This document shows positions 1 through 11,364 of a stretch of DNA of 64,000 nt, one piece after another. Location: contig JAUPFV010000001.1 of NCBI GenBank assembly GCA_036936605.1, forward strand, positions 349,629,081 through 349,693,080. Reading direction: 5' to 3'. The number at the start of each line of letters is the position of its first letter. The stretch's first letter is position 1. This stretch comes from Limnanthes douglasii subsp. nivea. Lineage: Eukaryota > Streptophyta > Magnoliopsida > Brassicales > Limnanthaceae. Under the pieces are notes generated by a model. That model ran no database searches. It was not told the DNA's origin and saw only the letters and a list, made by a program, of their open reading frames with translations. The translations under genes were made by a program, and so were the position numbers.

Positions 1-690
1 ATACAGCCTCGAAATATATGGACGCAGACCTATATCTGTTAATTTTGCTAGTTGTGGATGAACCAGTAGTGCAAGGACGAGTATGTAGTTTGTGTGAATA
101 TTTTGAATATTTAGCAATTTTCATAGTATATTCTATAACTGGCAATACTAACATTTCCAAGAAAATACATTTAGTGAGTTTAGCTACCCGAATACAAGAG
201 AGAATGTCTACTCAGTTATATGGAAATAATGACACTATTTTTATCTTATTTGATGAGGATAACTTGAGAGGGATAGCAAGACCTCGTGAAGATGCAGTGG
301 TTATAGGGGCAAATATTGCTTGAACTGAAATTTGACGTGTTTTAATAGATATTGGGAGTTCGACAAATGTATTTTTTAAGTCTACGTGTGATAGGATGTG
401 CAATCCACCTCAAATTTGTCGATCTACTCGTACTATAATTGGGTTTACATGGGTGGCGACTCAAGTGATTGGTGAATTCGAAGGTGAAGGATGTTTGGGA
501 AAGGGTCCTTTTAAAAAGAAGGTCACAGTTTTGTTTATGGTAGTTGAATGTCCAACCAGTTATAATGCTATTTTTTTGGAGATCTTAGCTTTCAAGAATG
601 TACGTTATTGTTTCTATTGTTCATCAGTGCTTGTAGTATGTCATTGGAGATCGTTTTCGGGTGGTCCAAATTGACCAAAAGATAGCCAGA
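1..690 (+). pseudogene. Ty3/gypsy Tat-lineage protease region (Tat-1)
   Basis: This is the retropepsin region of a decayed Tat-lineage gypsy polyprotein that enters the window already in progress. The fragments 'LRGIARPREDAVVIGANIA', 'VLIDIGSSTNVFF' (the D-[ST]-G active-site block, here D-I-G) and 'EFEGEGCLGKGPFKK' follow in the order usual for Tat proteases, ending in 'CPTSYNAI'. Stops and frame changes interrupt it, so it cannot make an active enzyme. The RT region of the same element follows directly. The gag and the 5' LTR lie outside the window. Lineage is assigned from the wording of the RT and protease motifs, not from a search. Confidence 0.7.
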
Positions 691-779
691 GAATGTTTTG
701 CAACAGCTCTTCGTATTCGAGGCTCTAACTGTGAGGATTAGATGACTAAATAGCAACCAGGGGGTTCTCCTCGGATGAA

Positions 780-2530
780 AAAGGAATTGATGATCTGATG
801 GAAACCCCTGGTTATTTAATACTGAGTGAGAATATCGAGGAATACATTTTTCCTAATGGGAAAACTCTACGAATAGGGACGTTGTTGTCACCTACTTTGC
901 GTTATCAGTTGTTATAATTCTTATTTGATAATTTGGATGTTTTTTCTTAGAAAACAGAGATGTAGTATGGGTTCTACCTCAAATAATATGTCGTATTTTA
1001 TTTATAAATCTGAAGATCAAGCATGTTATTCACAAGAGACGAGATTTTTATGTAAAAAAATCAGAGGCTATTGTGGTAGAAGTGGATCGTTTATCTAGGG
1101 TCGGACATATTCGGGAGACGCAATATCATTTGTGGACTGAAAACCCAGTATTTGTTAAAAAGAAGAATGGAAAATAAAATATGTGTGTTGATTTCACAGA
1201 TTTGAATCGTGCATGCCCTAAAGATCCTTTTTTTTTGTTCCTCAAATAGATCAAGTGGTTGATTCTACTTCAGGGAATAAAATTTTATATTTTATTGATG
1301 CCTTTGCAGGTTACAACCATATTCAAATGGATCCAAGAAATAATAAAAATACTACATTCACTGATCGGGGACTAAATTGTTATAGAGTCATGACATTTGG
1401 TTTATAGAATGTTGAAGCGACATATTAAAGATTGGTGAATAAGGATTTTTCTTCTCAGACCAGGATAAACATGGAAGTTTACATTGACGATGTGTTGGTT
1501 AAAATCCCAACGGATGGTGAACACTTGAAAGATTTAGAGGAGACTTGTCTAAATTTAAGGGCTATTTGATTGAAGTCAAATCCTGAAAAATATACTTTTA
1601 GTGTATATTCAGGAAAGTTTCCAGGGTATATCATTAGTGGAAGAGGGATAGAGGCTGATCCTTAACAATTAAAGGCTTTGGTATCAATGACGTCACCTCA
1701 AACTTTAAAGGATGTGCAAATTTTAACATGAAGGTTAGCTTCTCTTAGTCGATTTATTTCTAGATTTTCTGACAAATGTTCTTCTTTTTTCCAAGTTTTA
1801 CGATAACCCAAAGAGTTTATGTGGATACAAGAGTGTGAAGTGGATATTTCAAATATTAAGGAATTCTGTTATCACTTGAAATCTTGTTTAAGCCTCGAAT
1901 TCCTGAACAACTGTTTTTTTACATAGCAGTGTCTGATTTTGCTCATAGCGTTATTCTAATACGTGAGGAAAAGGTAGTTTCAAATCCAGTTTAATATGTT
2001 AGCAAAATTTTGCTGTCATCAAAGAAAAGATATTTGAGACCTCAAAAATTAGCATTGGCTTTAGTGGTGGTTGCTAAAAATATACTCCCATATTTGCAAG
2101 CTCACGCCATTGTGGTTCGAACTTCTTTTCCACTAAAGAACGTGTTACAACGACCAAACATTTCTGGTTGAATTTAATTCCAATCGATGATGAGGGGAAA
2201 TTTAAAGAATTTATTCCATAAATTTCAACCTGGATAAGTTGAATCGATTCTGGTTCTAGAATATTGGGATCGATTGTAGGAGTTTAGTTAATTTTTCCTT
2301 TTGGAGAAGCCATGTGCCAGCCTATTCGATTTAGTTTTCATGTGTCGAATAACGAGGTTGAATACAAGGTTGTGTTAGTTGGTTTAAGGCTTGCAAGTCT
2401 TTGTGGAGCGACAATCGTCCGTTTGGAGACAGATTTGCAGCTAATGGAAAATCATATGGCAGGTGTATCCGAGGCTAATCAGTTAACTTTGTATCTACGT
2501 GAGCTTCGAAGATTAACTCTTTTTTTATAA
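780..2530 (+). pseudogene. Tat-1 reverse transcriptase and RNase H
   Basis: Conceptual translation across frames shows the RT palm 'MCVDFTDLNRACPKDPF' near 1180, the catalytic 'YIDDVLVK' near 1479-1500 and, from about 1730, the thumb/connection. An RNase H-like segment follows at 2312-2530 ('FSFHVSNNEVEYKVVLVGL'), where the usual wording is NNEAEYEALIAGL. Many stop codons and frame changes are present. In an active element these enzymes copy the genomic RNA into DNA inside virus-like particles. Here it is a relic. The downstream integrase keeps the canonical Ty3 order PR-RT-RH-INT. Confidence 0.75.
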
Positions 2531-2689
2531 AGTGATTGTTGAGCATATTAATCGAGGAGATAATAACAATTTCATACACAGAGGAGTATCCATGGATATT
2601 ATTATAAGAAAGCCCTTCGATTTTGACACGATCAGAACAATGTAAATATGTTAAGGAAGTATTTGTTAACCTAGATGTAATTCGAGGTG

Positions 2690-3890
2690 ATTGGCAGACT
2701 AATATCTTCAATTTTAACTTAGAGGTACATTGCCTCAATATGTGAAGCTAGCTCAAAGGTTACGATATAAGGCTCATGGTTATGTTGTATTAGATTGAGT
2801 ATTGTATAAAAAATATTTAAGTAGACCACTATTGCGGTGTTTGGGTAAACAGGAATCTCAAAAGACATTATCTGAATTACATGATGGTGAAGGTTCAACT
2901 TACTGTGGGTTTAAGTCTTTGACACAGAGTTTTCTGTTAGCAGACTATTATTGGCCTTCTATTATGAATGATGTTAAAGTTTTAGTATAAGACTGTGATA
3001 CTTGTCAACGTTTTGCCAATTTTATTCACAAACCATCAGTACCTCTTACTTCTATATCTGAAGTTATTCCTTTTGATAGATGGGTAATAGATTTAGTATG
3101 GCCATTGCATATGGCTTATGGAGGGCGTCAAATGATTATTATGGCGGTGGATTATTTTTTGAAGTGGGTTGAAGCTGAACCATTATCTGGTACGAAAGTT
3201 ATGGATGTTATCAAATTCATTGTGAATAATATTTATTGTCGTTTTAGAGTTCCTCAGAAAATTACCACAAATGATGGTCCTCAATTTAACAATAAAGAAA
3301 GAACTTCTTTTTACAATTCGAGGGGTATTACATAATATGTTTCTTCACATTTTGAACCACAAGAAAACAGTCAAGTGGAAGTAACGAATAGGTCTATTTT
3401 TTAAAGGTTTAAAGAAAAATTTAACAAGTGCTATAGGGAAATAGTCTAACTATTTGCAATAGGTTTTACGGGCTTATCGTACAACTCCTAGAGAGATTAC
3501 TCAAGAAAATTCTTTTACCTTGGTATATGGTATGGATGTTGTAATCCCTGCATAATCTACTTTACCTTCTTAAAGAATACTTTATTATTCCGAATAGCTA
3601 AATGAAGAAGCAAGAAGAACAGATTTAGACTTGATTGAAGAAAAAAATAATTAGAGCATATGTTAATTTAACTCATTATCAAACTTTGATGAGGAGTCAT
3701 TATAATTCAAAAGGTAAGAATGAGGGATTTTAAAGTCGGTGATAAATTTTTGAGATGGCCCCAAATCGGGAGGGTCCTTATGTGGTATTGGAACGAATAA
3801 AGTCAGGTAAATATTGCCTTCATGATGAACATGGCAGATTACTTCAACATCTTTGGAATATAGAACACTTGAAACTATATTGAGAGTGAT
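2690..3890 (+). pseudogene. Tat-1 integrase
   Basis: The zinc-binding part is seen at about 2860-3015 ('YYWPSIMNDVKV', then 'DCDTCQRF'). The core starts near 3070 ('WVIDLVWPL') and continues through 'FLKWVEAEPLSG' to 'ITTNDGPQFNN' near 3265, where the usual TDNG is altered. The C-terminal part runs to about 3890 ('YCLHDEHGRLLQHLWNIEHLKLYY'). Integrase inserts the cDNA into the host genome. Several stops make this copy dead. It is followed by a repeat block and then by an antisense ORF, as in other Tat elements. Confidence 0.72.
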
Positions 3891-4059
3891 TTTTTTTGGT
3901 GATAATTTTTGGATAAGTGGCATACTATTTCCTATCATGTTGGCCCATGAAGATTTTAATGAGGTGTCACGTGTATATTCAAGGATATTAATAAAATTCT
4001 TTTTTGGTCAATGGTTGTTTTAAATACAAGAATGTAAATTATTTTGGTAACTAATCGAA

Positions 4060-4330
4060 GATTGATCATCTTTGAAGTGGTTAACCAAAAGTAACTATTT
4101 TTATTCGAAGTGTTATACGTTTATCAAAAGCATCGTTCAAAAAAATAACCATATTCGAAGTGCTAACATTCTTTAAATGGACTATTTTTATTCGAGGTGT
4201 TACACATTCATTTCTAAGGCATTATTCAAAAAGATATTTAAATTTGAGATGTTAATGTTCTTTACATATACTGTTTTTAAGTAATATTGGGATTCGAAGT
4301 GTTAATGACTTGTTCATAAAATAAAAAACT
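4060..4330. repeat. Degenerate tandem repeat with ATTCGAAGTGTTA motif
   Basis: Four diverged copies of a unit of about 75 bp occur, each carrying ATTCGARGTGTTA or a variant and a run like TTCAAAAAGAT. The block sits between the integrase end and the antisense ORF of Tat-1. Tat-type elements often carry tandem repeats at this point. No coding potential was seen in the 3890-4530 interval. Confidence 0.5.
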
Positions 4331-4531
4331 ATTCACAATAGAATAAAAAGGTGGCAAATAGTTGAGAGATAAAAAAAAAGGCATTTGTTCATTAAAGCCC
4401 ATTTTATGGTCTTACAAAGTATGAGTTCAAATGCTAAGTGGTTAAGCATTGAAAAAATATAGGTCATCAACGACAACTAGTGACTTAACAACACAAAAAT
4501 AAAAAATAAAACAACTCTAAAATATATCTTC

Positions 4532-7493
4532 TTAATCTTCTAAAGCTTCGGTAGGAGAATGGTTTGAGTCAGTCTATTTGAACGAGTCAGTTAGTATAGG
4601 CGTGAAAGCTTCACTTGGATGATTTCCTATATGAACTAATTTCCAAAATCCTAACAGATTTTCTTTTGGGAATATTGCACCAAATTTGCGAAGCAGAGTA
4701 ATTGTTCTCTGCTCTTCGACATTCTTGATAGCAGCAAGGGTGTTTAACCCACATTCAGTTTTGGCGGCTTCTATAGTAAGTTTTTTCTGCTCTTCAGTTA
4801 TTTTCTTGAGTCATATCGATTCATCAATGGCTTTTTTGTTTTCTTCCTCAGTTTTATTGAGGGAATCTTGCAGAGAGGCGTACTTTTTTGGTTCCTCACT
4901 CATTTCTCTTTCATGCTTTGATTTAAGTTCGTTTAATTCTTGTTGATGTTTGGAAGTCAACTCTATTTTTTCTTGATCATGAACATCTTTTAGATGACGC
5001 TTGAGATGGAGTGTTTCGGTTATGAACTTCAACCTGTCAGCTTGGAAACTTTGAAATTAATCAAGTATTTGTCAACCAAAAATTTCCCTCATTTGTTTCT
5101 CTCATGTATCATCCTTTTTGTACAGAATCATGTCTTTAGCCATCGCATTGATTTTATTTCGAGCAGAAGTAACTTCTGTGCCCAAGGTTCTTATTGCTTC
5201 CTCGAGATTCGAGAATGGAAATAATATATGATACATCTTCAGAATGATCTTCCATAGGTATAATAATAGGAGTATGAGGACTGGGAGGAGTTCTATAAGG
5301 CCTAAGAGTAGTTGAATGTGAACCTAGTGTAAGATTTTAATTCATAATTTCAGGCAGAACATGTGCGGTAGCATGATGGTAAATTTGTCTAAGTTCTTCT
5401 TGGATTCATTGAACTTTGGGGTCCATACCATTATTTAGATCTTGAATTTCATCTTCACTAATATTCTCATTGTTAATGAAGTTGTCGTTCTCTTGGGGAT
5501 CTGTCTGTACAATTTCTTTTGTCTCCTTGATATTTGCATTTGAATTCAAGGCAGGTGCATTGATTTTCTTCTTTGAAGTCTTTATAGGAGTTTTTGAGGA
5601 GGTTTTCTTATTTTTGGAAGTAACGGTCTTCTATTTCTTTGGAAGGTGTCCAGTCTCGACTCTTTCTTTAATTGTGGGGAGTTTTGTTTCACTTGTTTTC
5701 CTTTTAGGTTTCCTTTGTCTTCTATGTGGTTTGAATTTGTCGAAGAGTTGGCACCTTCTTTTCTATTTTTACCCTTTTTCTTTGCTAGGTAAATGACTTT
5801 GAGAACGATCATTTGGTGTTAATAATCTTTTCACAACATCATTTGGTTTGGGGGCTTTATTAGTTCTTTATCGGAAAGGACGGCTTCTGTGGAGATTTTC
5901 CATAAGTGACTATTGACAAAATCAATGGGCATAAAGACATTAGGGAATTCATTGCCCCATGCATTTTCCGCCCAGTTAGATATTCGAGCAAAAATGTCTT
6001 TGGTTGTCTTCTTACGGGATTTATACCGCCTTAAAAATCTATATATGCAATAATCAATACGTAAAAATGAGTTGAAATATAAAATACAAAAAGTAAAAAT
6101 TTCGGTTAACTTACTCTTGCTTGTCCAAACAAGGTTGAGTTTTGATAGATTATCTTCGGAAATTTCTGTGCCATTCTTCCACGCTCTAGAAATAAAGAAG
6201 AATCTTTTTTGATAACTTATCAACTTCGAGAAGATCATCAATTATCTTGAAATCATCTCCAAGGGTGAGATAGTAAAAAGGTAGGATTGGATTTTTTGAC
6301 AGACCCGTTATTGCAATGAAGTATTTTATGGAAAGAGGAATCTTTCCCAGCCTCGAAGCCATGATGACAGATAAAAGGGTGAACAACAGATTTGGGATTT
6401 CTTGGGTTTGGTATAGGTTTAGGATTCCGAAGTACTCCACAATCACGGTGTCTAGTGCAAACCGAAGTCCCCGGTTGATGATCTCGGGTTAGACCACCAA
6501 TTCATTTGCTCCACGTGAAAGGGGAGTCTCTCCTCATTCTAGTAATCGAAGTACCATATTGTATGGTGGACCCCATTATTTTCTTAATCTTCCTACAAGA
6601 GATTGGCTATAATAATCATATGGTAAGTTTGTTAACGCCGTGATATATTCGGGGAGGACGGCCTTCAGATTCACATTTAAAGTGGCAACAATTTCCTCGG
6701 GTAGTTCAATAAGCCCTTTCTTTTTATTTTTCTTCTTCTCTGGAGTCGTCCATTTGAAGCATTGTCTTCGGATTCTGAAACATCACCACTTTCATTAACA
6801 TCATGATTAAAGTCTATTTATACCCTGGAATCTTATTCAGCTTCCTCTTCGGATGCTTCATCTCGCAGTTGAAGTGGAGATTTATCTTTGGTAGTGCTTT
6901 GTTTATTAGAGGTTGCTTTTGTGTTGGGTTGTGTGATTTTCGAAGGATTTGGCTGTGACTATTTTTCAGTCACAACAATTTCTTTCGGGGGAGGAGAAGG
7001 TGGAGGATCTTGTGTAGGATTGTTATATTCGAATTATCCCATGGATACAAATGGGCTTTGTTTAGGAGGGTGAGTTTGAAAAAAGTGAGGCTTGGATTGA
7101 ATTTGAGGTGTTTTCTTGCAAAAACTTCGAGGTGGTTCAGTGGTGATTGTTGCATAAGTATTTGATTCTTTCTGAGAGGATTTTCTTTGTGTTAATTTAC
7201 GATTTGACGGAGGAGGAATGGATATGTTTCTAGAAAGTGTTATGAAAGATTTTGAAGCAGTGGCGGTGACGATGGAGATTTTGGTAAATAGCTACCAAGA
7301 ACTGGGTTGGATAAACTTTAAACCCTTAAGAACTTTGGGTATGATTGAAATTATCGTATACAGTGGTTTGACTTGAAAAGTTTAGAGAATTATCTATCAC
7401 TCCTACTACACGATATTCAACAGCCCTTTCGCTAATACACAAGTTATTGTAGAGGCCAAAAATAAGTTTTTCGGTAGTTGGTGATTTATTCAT
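4532..7493 (-). pseudogene. Antisense ORF of Tat-1 (gypsy-type 'Transposase_28'-like, coiled coil)
   Basis: A long gene-like stretch is read on the opposite strand to pol, from an ATG at 7493-7491 to a TAA at 4534-4532 (about 987 codon positions), with scattered stops and shifts. Order from the N-terminus: a short start (MNKSPTTEK...), a Pro/Ser/Lys-rich stretch (about 7150-6800), a conserved-looking block (6720-6180) containing 'GLRFALDTVIVEYF', 'FFFISRAWKNGTEI' (6241-6150), a Lys/Asn-rich linker (5812-5582), an E/K-rich coiled coil (5032-4811) and a C-terminus with 'KFGAIFPKENLLGFW'. The block resembles what plant annotations call 'putative gypsy type transposon' proteins (my recollection of Pfam Transposase_28). 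Extra antisense ORFs between pol and the 3' LTR are known in Tat elements. The function is unknown. A related antisense region follows Tat-4. Confidence 0.55.
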
Positions 7494-7630
7494 AAACTAA
7501 AATGAAGATGGTTGAAGATAGATCGGAAACGTTGAATTTTTTTATAAAGTTAGCAAAGAAATAAGATTTTCAGATGATTCTCTTTCTCTCACTAAAAATT
7601 GTACGCAAGACAAAATAATCAATAATAGAG

Positions 7631-7638
7631 TATTTATA
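7631..7638 (-). promoter_or_regulatory. TATA box candidate for the Tat-1 antisense ORF
   Basis: On the minus strand the sequence reads CTCCTATAAATACTC, close to the plant TATA consensus, about 145 bp upstream of the antisense ATG at 7493. That spacing fits a start site near 7600 and a leader of about 110 nt without a long competing ORF. It suggests the antisense gene was transcribed independently of the retroelement genomic RNA. Caution: TATAAATA motifs are common in AT-rich DNA. Confidence 0.4.
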
Positions 7639-7639
7639 G

Positions 7640-8730
7640 GAGAGTAATTAAAGAGAAAATAGTTAGGAAAGATGAAGATGTGATGGCAGCTATTGAGCGT
7701 AAAAAGAACTGACAAACGGTTACTTACTACTAAATAGAGTGACACATGCACTTTGTCACACCAGTGGCATTGTGCATGCGTACTAGAGTATTCCAAATGT
7801 TGATAGTCGTTGTAAAGAGGTAATTGAAAAACCATGTTTATATTCGAAACCAATTTGAAGAAGATAAATATACATTCGAAGAAACTTCGAGTATAATATG
7901 GAAAGATTCGATTCGAAGAGACTTAAAATGTAATAATGAGAATTCATAATACGAGGCGAACTTCGATATGCTTTTATTCGAAGATATTATGTGTTGAAGA
8001 AAATTATTTTGGTAAAATGGTGGGAGATTTAAATTTGAAGAGATTTGGAATTTGGCGATTAGTATGTAATCATTTGTTATGAATTCGAGAATTTCTACTT
8101 CTTATTCTTTATTTTTTATAACAACTACTAATAATATAAATTATTAAATATTTAATATAATAATATTAAAATTATTTAAAATAAGTTGTAAAATTATGAG
8201 AGATTGTAATGCAATTTACCCTATTATGTAACCCACCTTCCTCGTATCCTTTTATATCAGTTCTTTTGGGGTTAACTTGACCAAAGAATTATGTAATCCA
8301 ACCAAAACTAAATTCATATTGAACGCTCGTCATATTATTTTATGAATATTTATTATATTATATGTCAAAATCTATGAAACAAGTACATCTGGCAAAGTCA
8401 TCGCACCATCACCATTATTTATGTCCTATGTCAAAAACTTGTTTCCTTAATCTGACTTTGTACCAATTTAATTTATTTAGGGAATTTCTAAAAAAAAAAA
8501 ATTATTCCGTGAATTTGTTTATTTTTTCTTTTCGATATTTACAAGATTATATTAGGTAAAAAGTCGAAAAAACCTTTGAAATTATATTTAATTACAAGTC
8601 ATGCCATTAACTACTCTATAAATTTTCAAACCATAAATTAACTACCAAACCAACATCTAACTTCATAAAACTAACAAAAACTTCAAAAACGCTAAACTCA
8701 TAAACCCATTTTTCTCCAAACCTTCAAAAT
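7640..8730. other. Non-coding spacer, possible Tat-1 3' LTR remnant
   Basis: No gene is visible here. Between 7840 and 8100 there is a cluster of TTCGAAG/ATTCGA words recalling the 4060-4330 repeat, which may belong to the 3' LTR of Tat-1, but no paired LTR lies in the window to prove it. From 8100 the DNA is plain AT-rich sequence leading into MULE-1. Confidence 0.3.
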
Positions 8731-8739
8731 CTTCAAAAC

Positions 8740-10395
8740 ATGACCGAAATAGAGTCTCAACCAGTTCCTCTACAGACCAACATGGACCACGAGGAGGTAC
8801 ATTGCTTTCCATTTTTTTCGAAAATACATAGTTTAATTAACTAGGATTTTGTGTTCTTCGACATTCGATGGCGTCGATATAGTGTTCTTTGTCATTCGAT
8901 GGTGTCAATATAGTATTCTTTGTCAATCAAAATTGCGAAATAGTTTATGCACAGACCAGCGCATGGCATAATGTACCAAAGCTACACCACATGTGTGGCG
9001 TGAGATAGGCCTATTACGCCATCAACTGGCATGTGGCGTGTGCATGAACCATTTTTCTATATCATCGGCGGAAAAGTCTAAACTAATCCGGAATCTTGGT
9101 TGTATTGATTTTTTTACTTTTTATGGATTGTAGGAGGTTACTTAATGCAAAATTTCACTTGTTTTGGACTAAGCTCACCATTTCATGACTCACGATGCAA
9201 GAGTTGATAACCGAGTGGGTCAAAAGTACATCGAATTTGTTAGGATTCTCAATTAAGATAACATATAGAAAACGAGGGAATAGAGGGAGAATACCAATAG
9301 TAGATTAGCGGTGTGAGCGATCCAGTATTTTAAGTCTACCGTTAGAGAGTGCAACCGTAAGCGTAAGACTACCGGTAGCAAAAACATTAATTTCCCTTTT
9401 TATTTGGTAGACAATCCGGTAAAAGGTGAAGATAAGTAGGCTTTGACTGTCCTTTCTGGCAAGAACAATAATGAACCAATTATGTATGCGCAAGGATATT
9501 TGCCATGGATGAAGTTAAAACCAAAGGAAAAAGAGCTCGCCGATGTTTCGACAGTGAACGAAACAACTCCACGACAAATATTTGGTGCTTTAAATAAGGC
9601 CGATTTGGATAATGCATCAAATATCTGTCAGGTATACAGTCACCATCAAAGAATAAATATGGTTGAAAATGGTGGTCGTTCCCAAATGCAAACATATTTA
9701 GGAAAATTAAAAATACATAAGTACAAGTATTGGGAACAGACGACCAATGATGGCTCGAATGTGATAACCGATTTATTTTTTGCGCACCCGCTTAGTATTG
9801 ATCTACTACGGACCTTCCCATGATTTCTAATCATAAATTAAACATACAAAGTTATTAGTTACGGGATGTCTTTGTTCAAAGTAGACGGGATAACATCGAC
9901 CAACAAATGTTTTTGCATTGGTTTCACATTTATGGTGAAAGAAAAACAAGACAACTATGAATGGTCATTAAGACGTTTGTAAACGGTAATGGAGGAAAAT
10001 TATTATGAATTTCCTTGTTATAATAACAGACCGTGGAGTAGCTTTGATGAATAGCATAGACAAAATATTTCCTAGTGCAAGTCAAATGTTATGCAAATGG
10101 CATATCACCAAGAATGTTAGTGGGAAAACAAAAAATGTTAAAAGATGACAAAGTGTTTAACACATTTTTGGCGGCTTGGAATAACGTCGTTTAATCCACC
10201 GCCGTTAACGCGATGAACGAGAGGTTGGCTAAGATGCGGATGATGTTCAAAAAGCATGATAAGTCGGTCGATTATATCGTAGACTCGTGGATTACGCTAT
10301 ATAAAGAGAGTTTCGTTCACGCCTATACTAACAAAATCTTGCATTTCAACAATGACACCTCAAATAGGGCGGGAAGCTCGCATACTACATTGTTA
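8740..10395 (+). pseudogene. MULE-1 transposase (Mutator-like, FAR1-type), decayed
   Basis: This is a remnant of a MuDR/FAR1-like transposase. A possible first exon (ATG 8740, ending before GT at 8797) precedes the main part. From about 9230 the N-terminal DNA-binding region appears ('RKRKTTGSKNINFPF', then 'VLSGKNNNEPIMYAQGYLP'). 9443-9823 is an uninterrupted stretch of 126 codons with 'NGGRSQMQTYLGKL' and 'ITDLFFAHPLSIDLLRTFP'. The DDE core is near 10022-10130: 'ITDRGVALMNSIDKIFP' then 'CKWHITKN'. 'TNKILHFNNDTSNRAGSSH' ends it at about 10390. The C-terminal half is missing. Stops and frameshifts occur. A PMD gene of the type found in MULE-2 lies on the far side of the Athila insertion (19390-20560), so the two probably belonged to one element. 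Confidence 0.8.
8940..9050. other. CpG/GC-rich palindromic patch upstream of MULE-1 transposase
   Basis: In AT-rich surroundings this patch is GC-rich and carries repeated words (GGCGT, GCATG, GTGGCGTG) in both orientations, for example CACATGTGTGGCGTG and its near mirror ATTACGCCATC. It lies between the possible first exon and the main transposase exon. MULE-2 has a comparable GC-rich hairpin patch before its transposase (31085-31260). Confidence 0.4.
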
Positions 10396-10646
10396 TTAAT
10401 AGCAATAATATTAATAATAACAATAAAACATTAATAATAGTAATCTCTTAAAGTTATCTTTCCATTAGTTTAGCCGCCAAATAATATCCCGCCTTTATTT
10501 GAACTGTCCCAAAAAATATCCCACCAATATTTTCACCCCTAAAACAAATTCGACCGAAAACAACTCCTTTATATAACTCTTGATACATGTAGTCAAGATG
10601 TCACTCGAATCTTCAAAAATATAGAAAAAATTCAAGTAACTTAATT

Positions 10647-10916
10647 ATGAAGTGGAGCATCGATAAAGATCAACACTTGCTTCAAGCAGTCAAGTACATT
10701 ACCAGAACATTGTCCGACGAAACCACAGACGCTTTTTTTGATGAAGTGTCATACATGATGTATTTTGACTACGGACGTCTAGAGTTTATACACTCTCATA
10801 CTTGCAGTCGTGAAGAAGTCTCAGCCAGGTATAACGAACTGAAATCTGAAACCATGCTTCGGGTGTTCGACTTGTGTAGACTTTACGGCAAGAGGCATCA
10901 CAAGTGTGGCCGGTGA
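10647..10916 (+). CDS. Small hypothetical protein, possibly SANT/Myb-like
   Basis: This ORF of 89 codons starts 'MKWSIDKDQHLLQAVKYI' and ends TGA after 'RHHKCGR'. The spacing of Trp, the Asp/Leu-Leu-Ala pattern and the later 'SREEVSARYNELKSE' are reminiscent of SANT/Myb repeats (W...LL.A...EV..RY..L), but the match is loose and the expected second and third Trp are not evident. A TATATAAC-like motif lies about 75 bp upstream (10570-10577). The ORF sits just after the truncated MULE-1 transposase, so it may be a captured host fragment, a piece of the MULE or a chance ORF. I do not recognise a specific family. Confidence 0.35.
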   Translation: MKWSIDKDQHLLQAVKYITRTLSDETTDAFFDEVSYMMYFDYGRLEFIHSHTCSREEVSARYNELKSETMLRVFDLCRLYGKRHHKCGR

Positions 10917-11359
10917 AAAATATTGAGTGGATTACTAAAGATATAATTCTTTATTTGAAAGAGAACATTGCTGAAAAAAGAGGATGTGATTGCTAATTGC
11001 TCACTGGTTAAGGATAACCTCGGATATTATTTCGTCTAATGGATGTTATCGTATTATGTATTTTTATTCTCAATATTATCTTGTTTTGAGGTTTTTTAAT
11101 TAAGTCATTATGCATTTTTTAAAATTTATTTTTGTATTTTTATGCTTCTTGTAATGCTTCTATTATGTACCTTTAAAATTTTAAATTAAACGAGTCTTAG
11201 AAAAAAAAATTATGTTATTTGTAATGATTTTATTTAGTACATTTCAATAGTTTAAAGTTTTCGTAAAATAAAACATTTCACAGCATATAAAAAAGATACA
11301 TAAAAACTAACACACTATAAGACATATAAATATCTTACAATGACCAAAAAGATAGACAA
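10917..11359. other. Non-coding AT-rich spacer before the Athila insertion
   Basis: No gene or repeat could be supported. The DNA is T-rich and resembles a 3' untranslated or intergenic stretch. It ends at the GTCGG target site of the Athila element. Confidence 0.5.
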
Positions 11360-11364
11360 GTCGG

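Noticed and set aside
5470..5796. Open reading frame of 108 codons on +, rich in Phe/Leu/Val
   Set aside because: It is the complement of the Lys/Asn-rich antisense ORF linker, which naturally reads as hydrophobic. Not a membrane protein.
8560..8640. Left terminal inverted repeat for MULE-1, paired with about 20700-20760
   Set aside because: Only weak AT-rich similarity and no target duplication; MULE-1 limits were left undefined.
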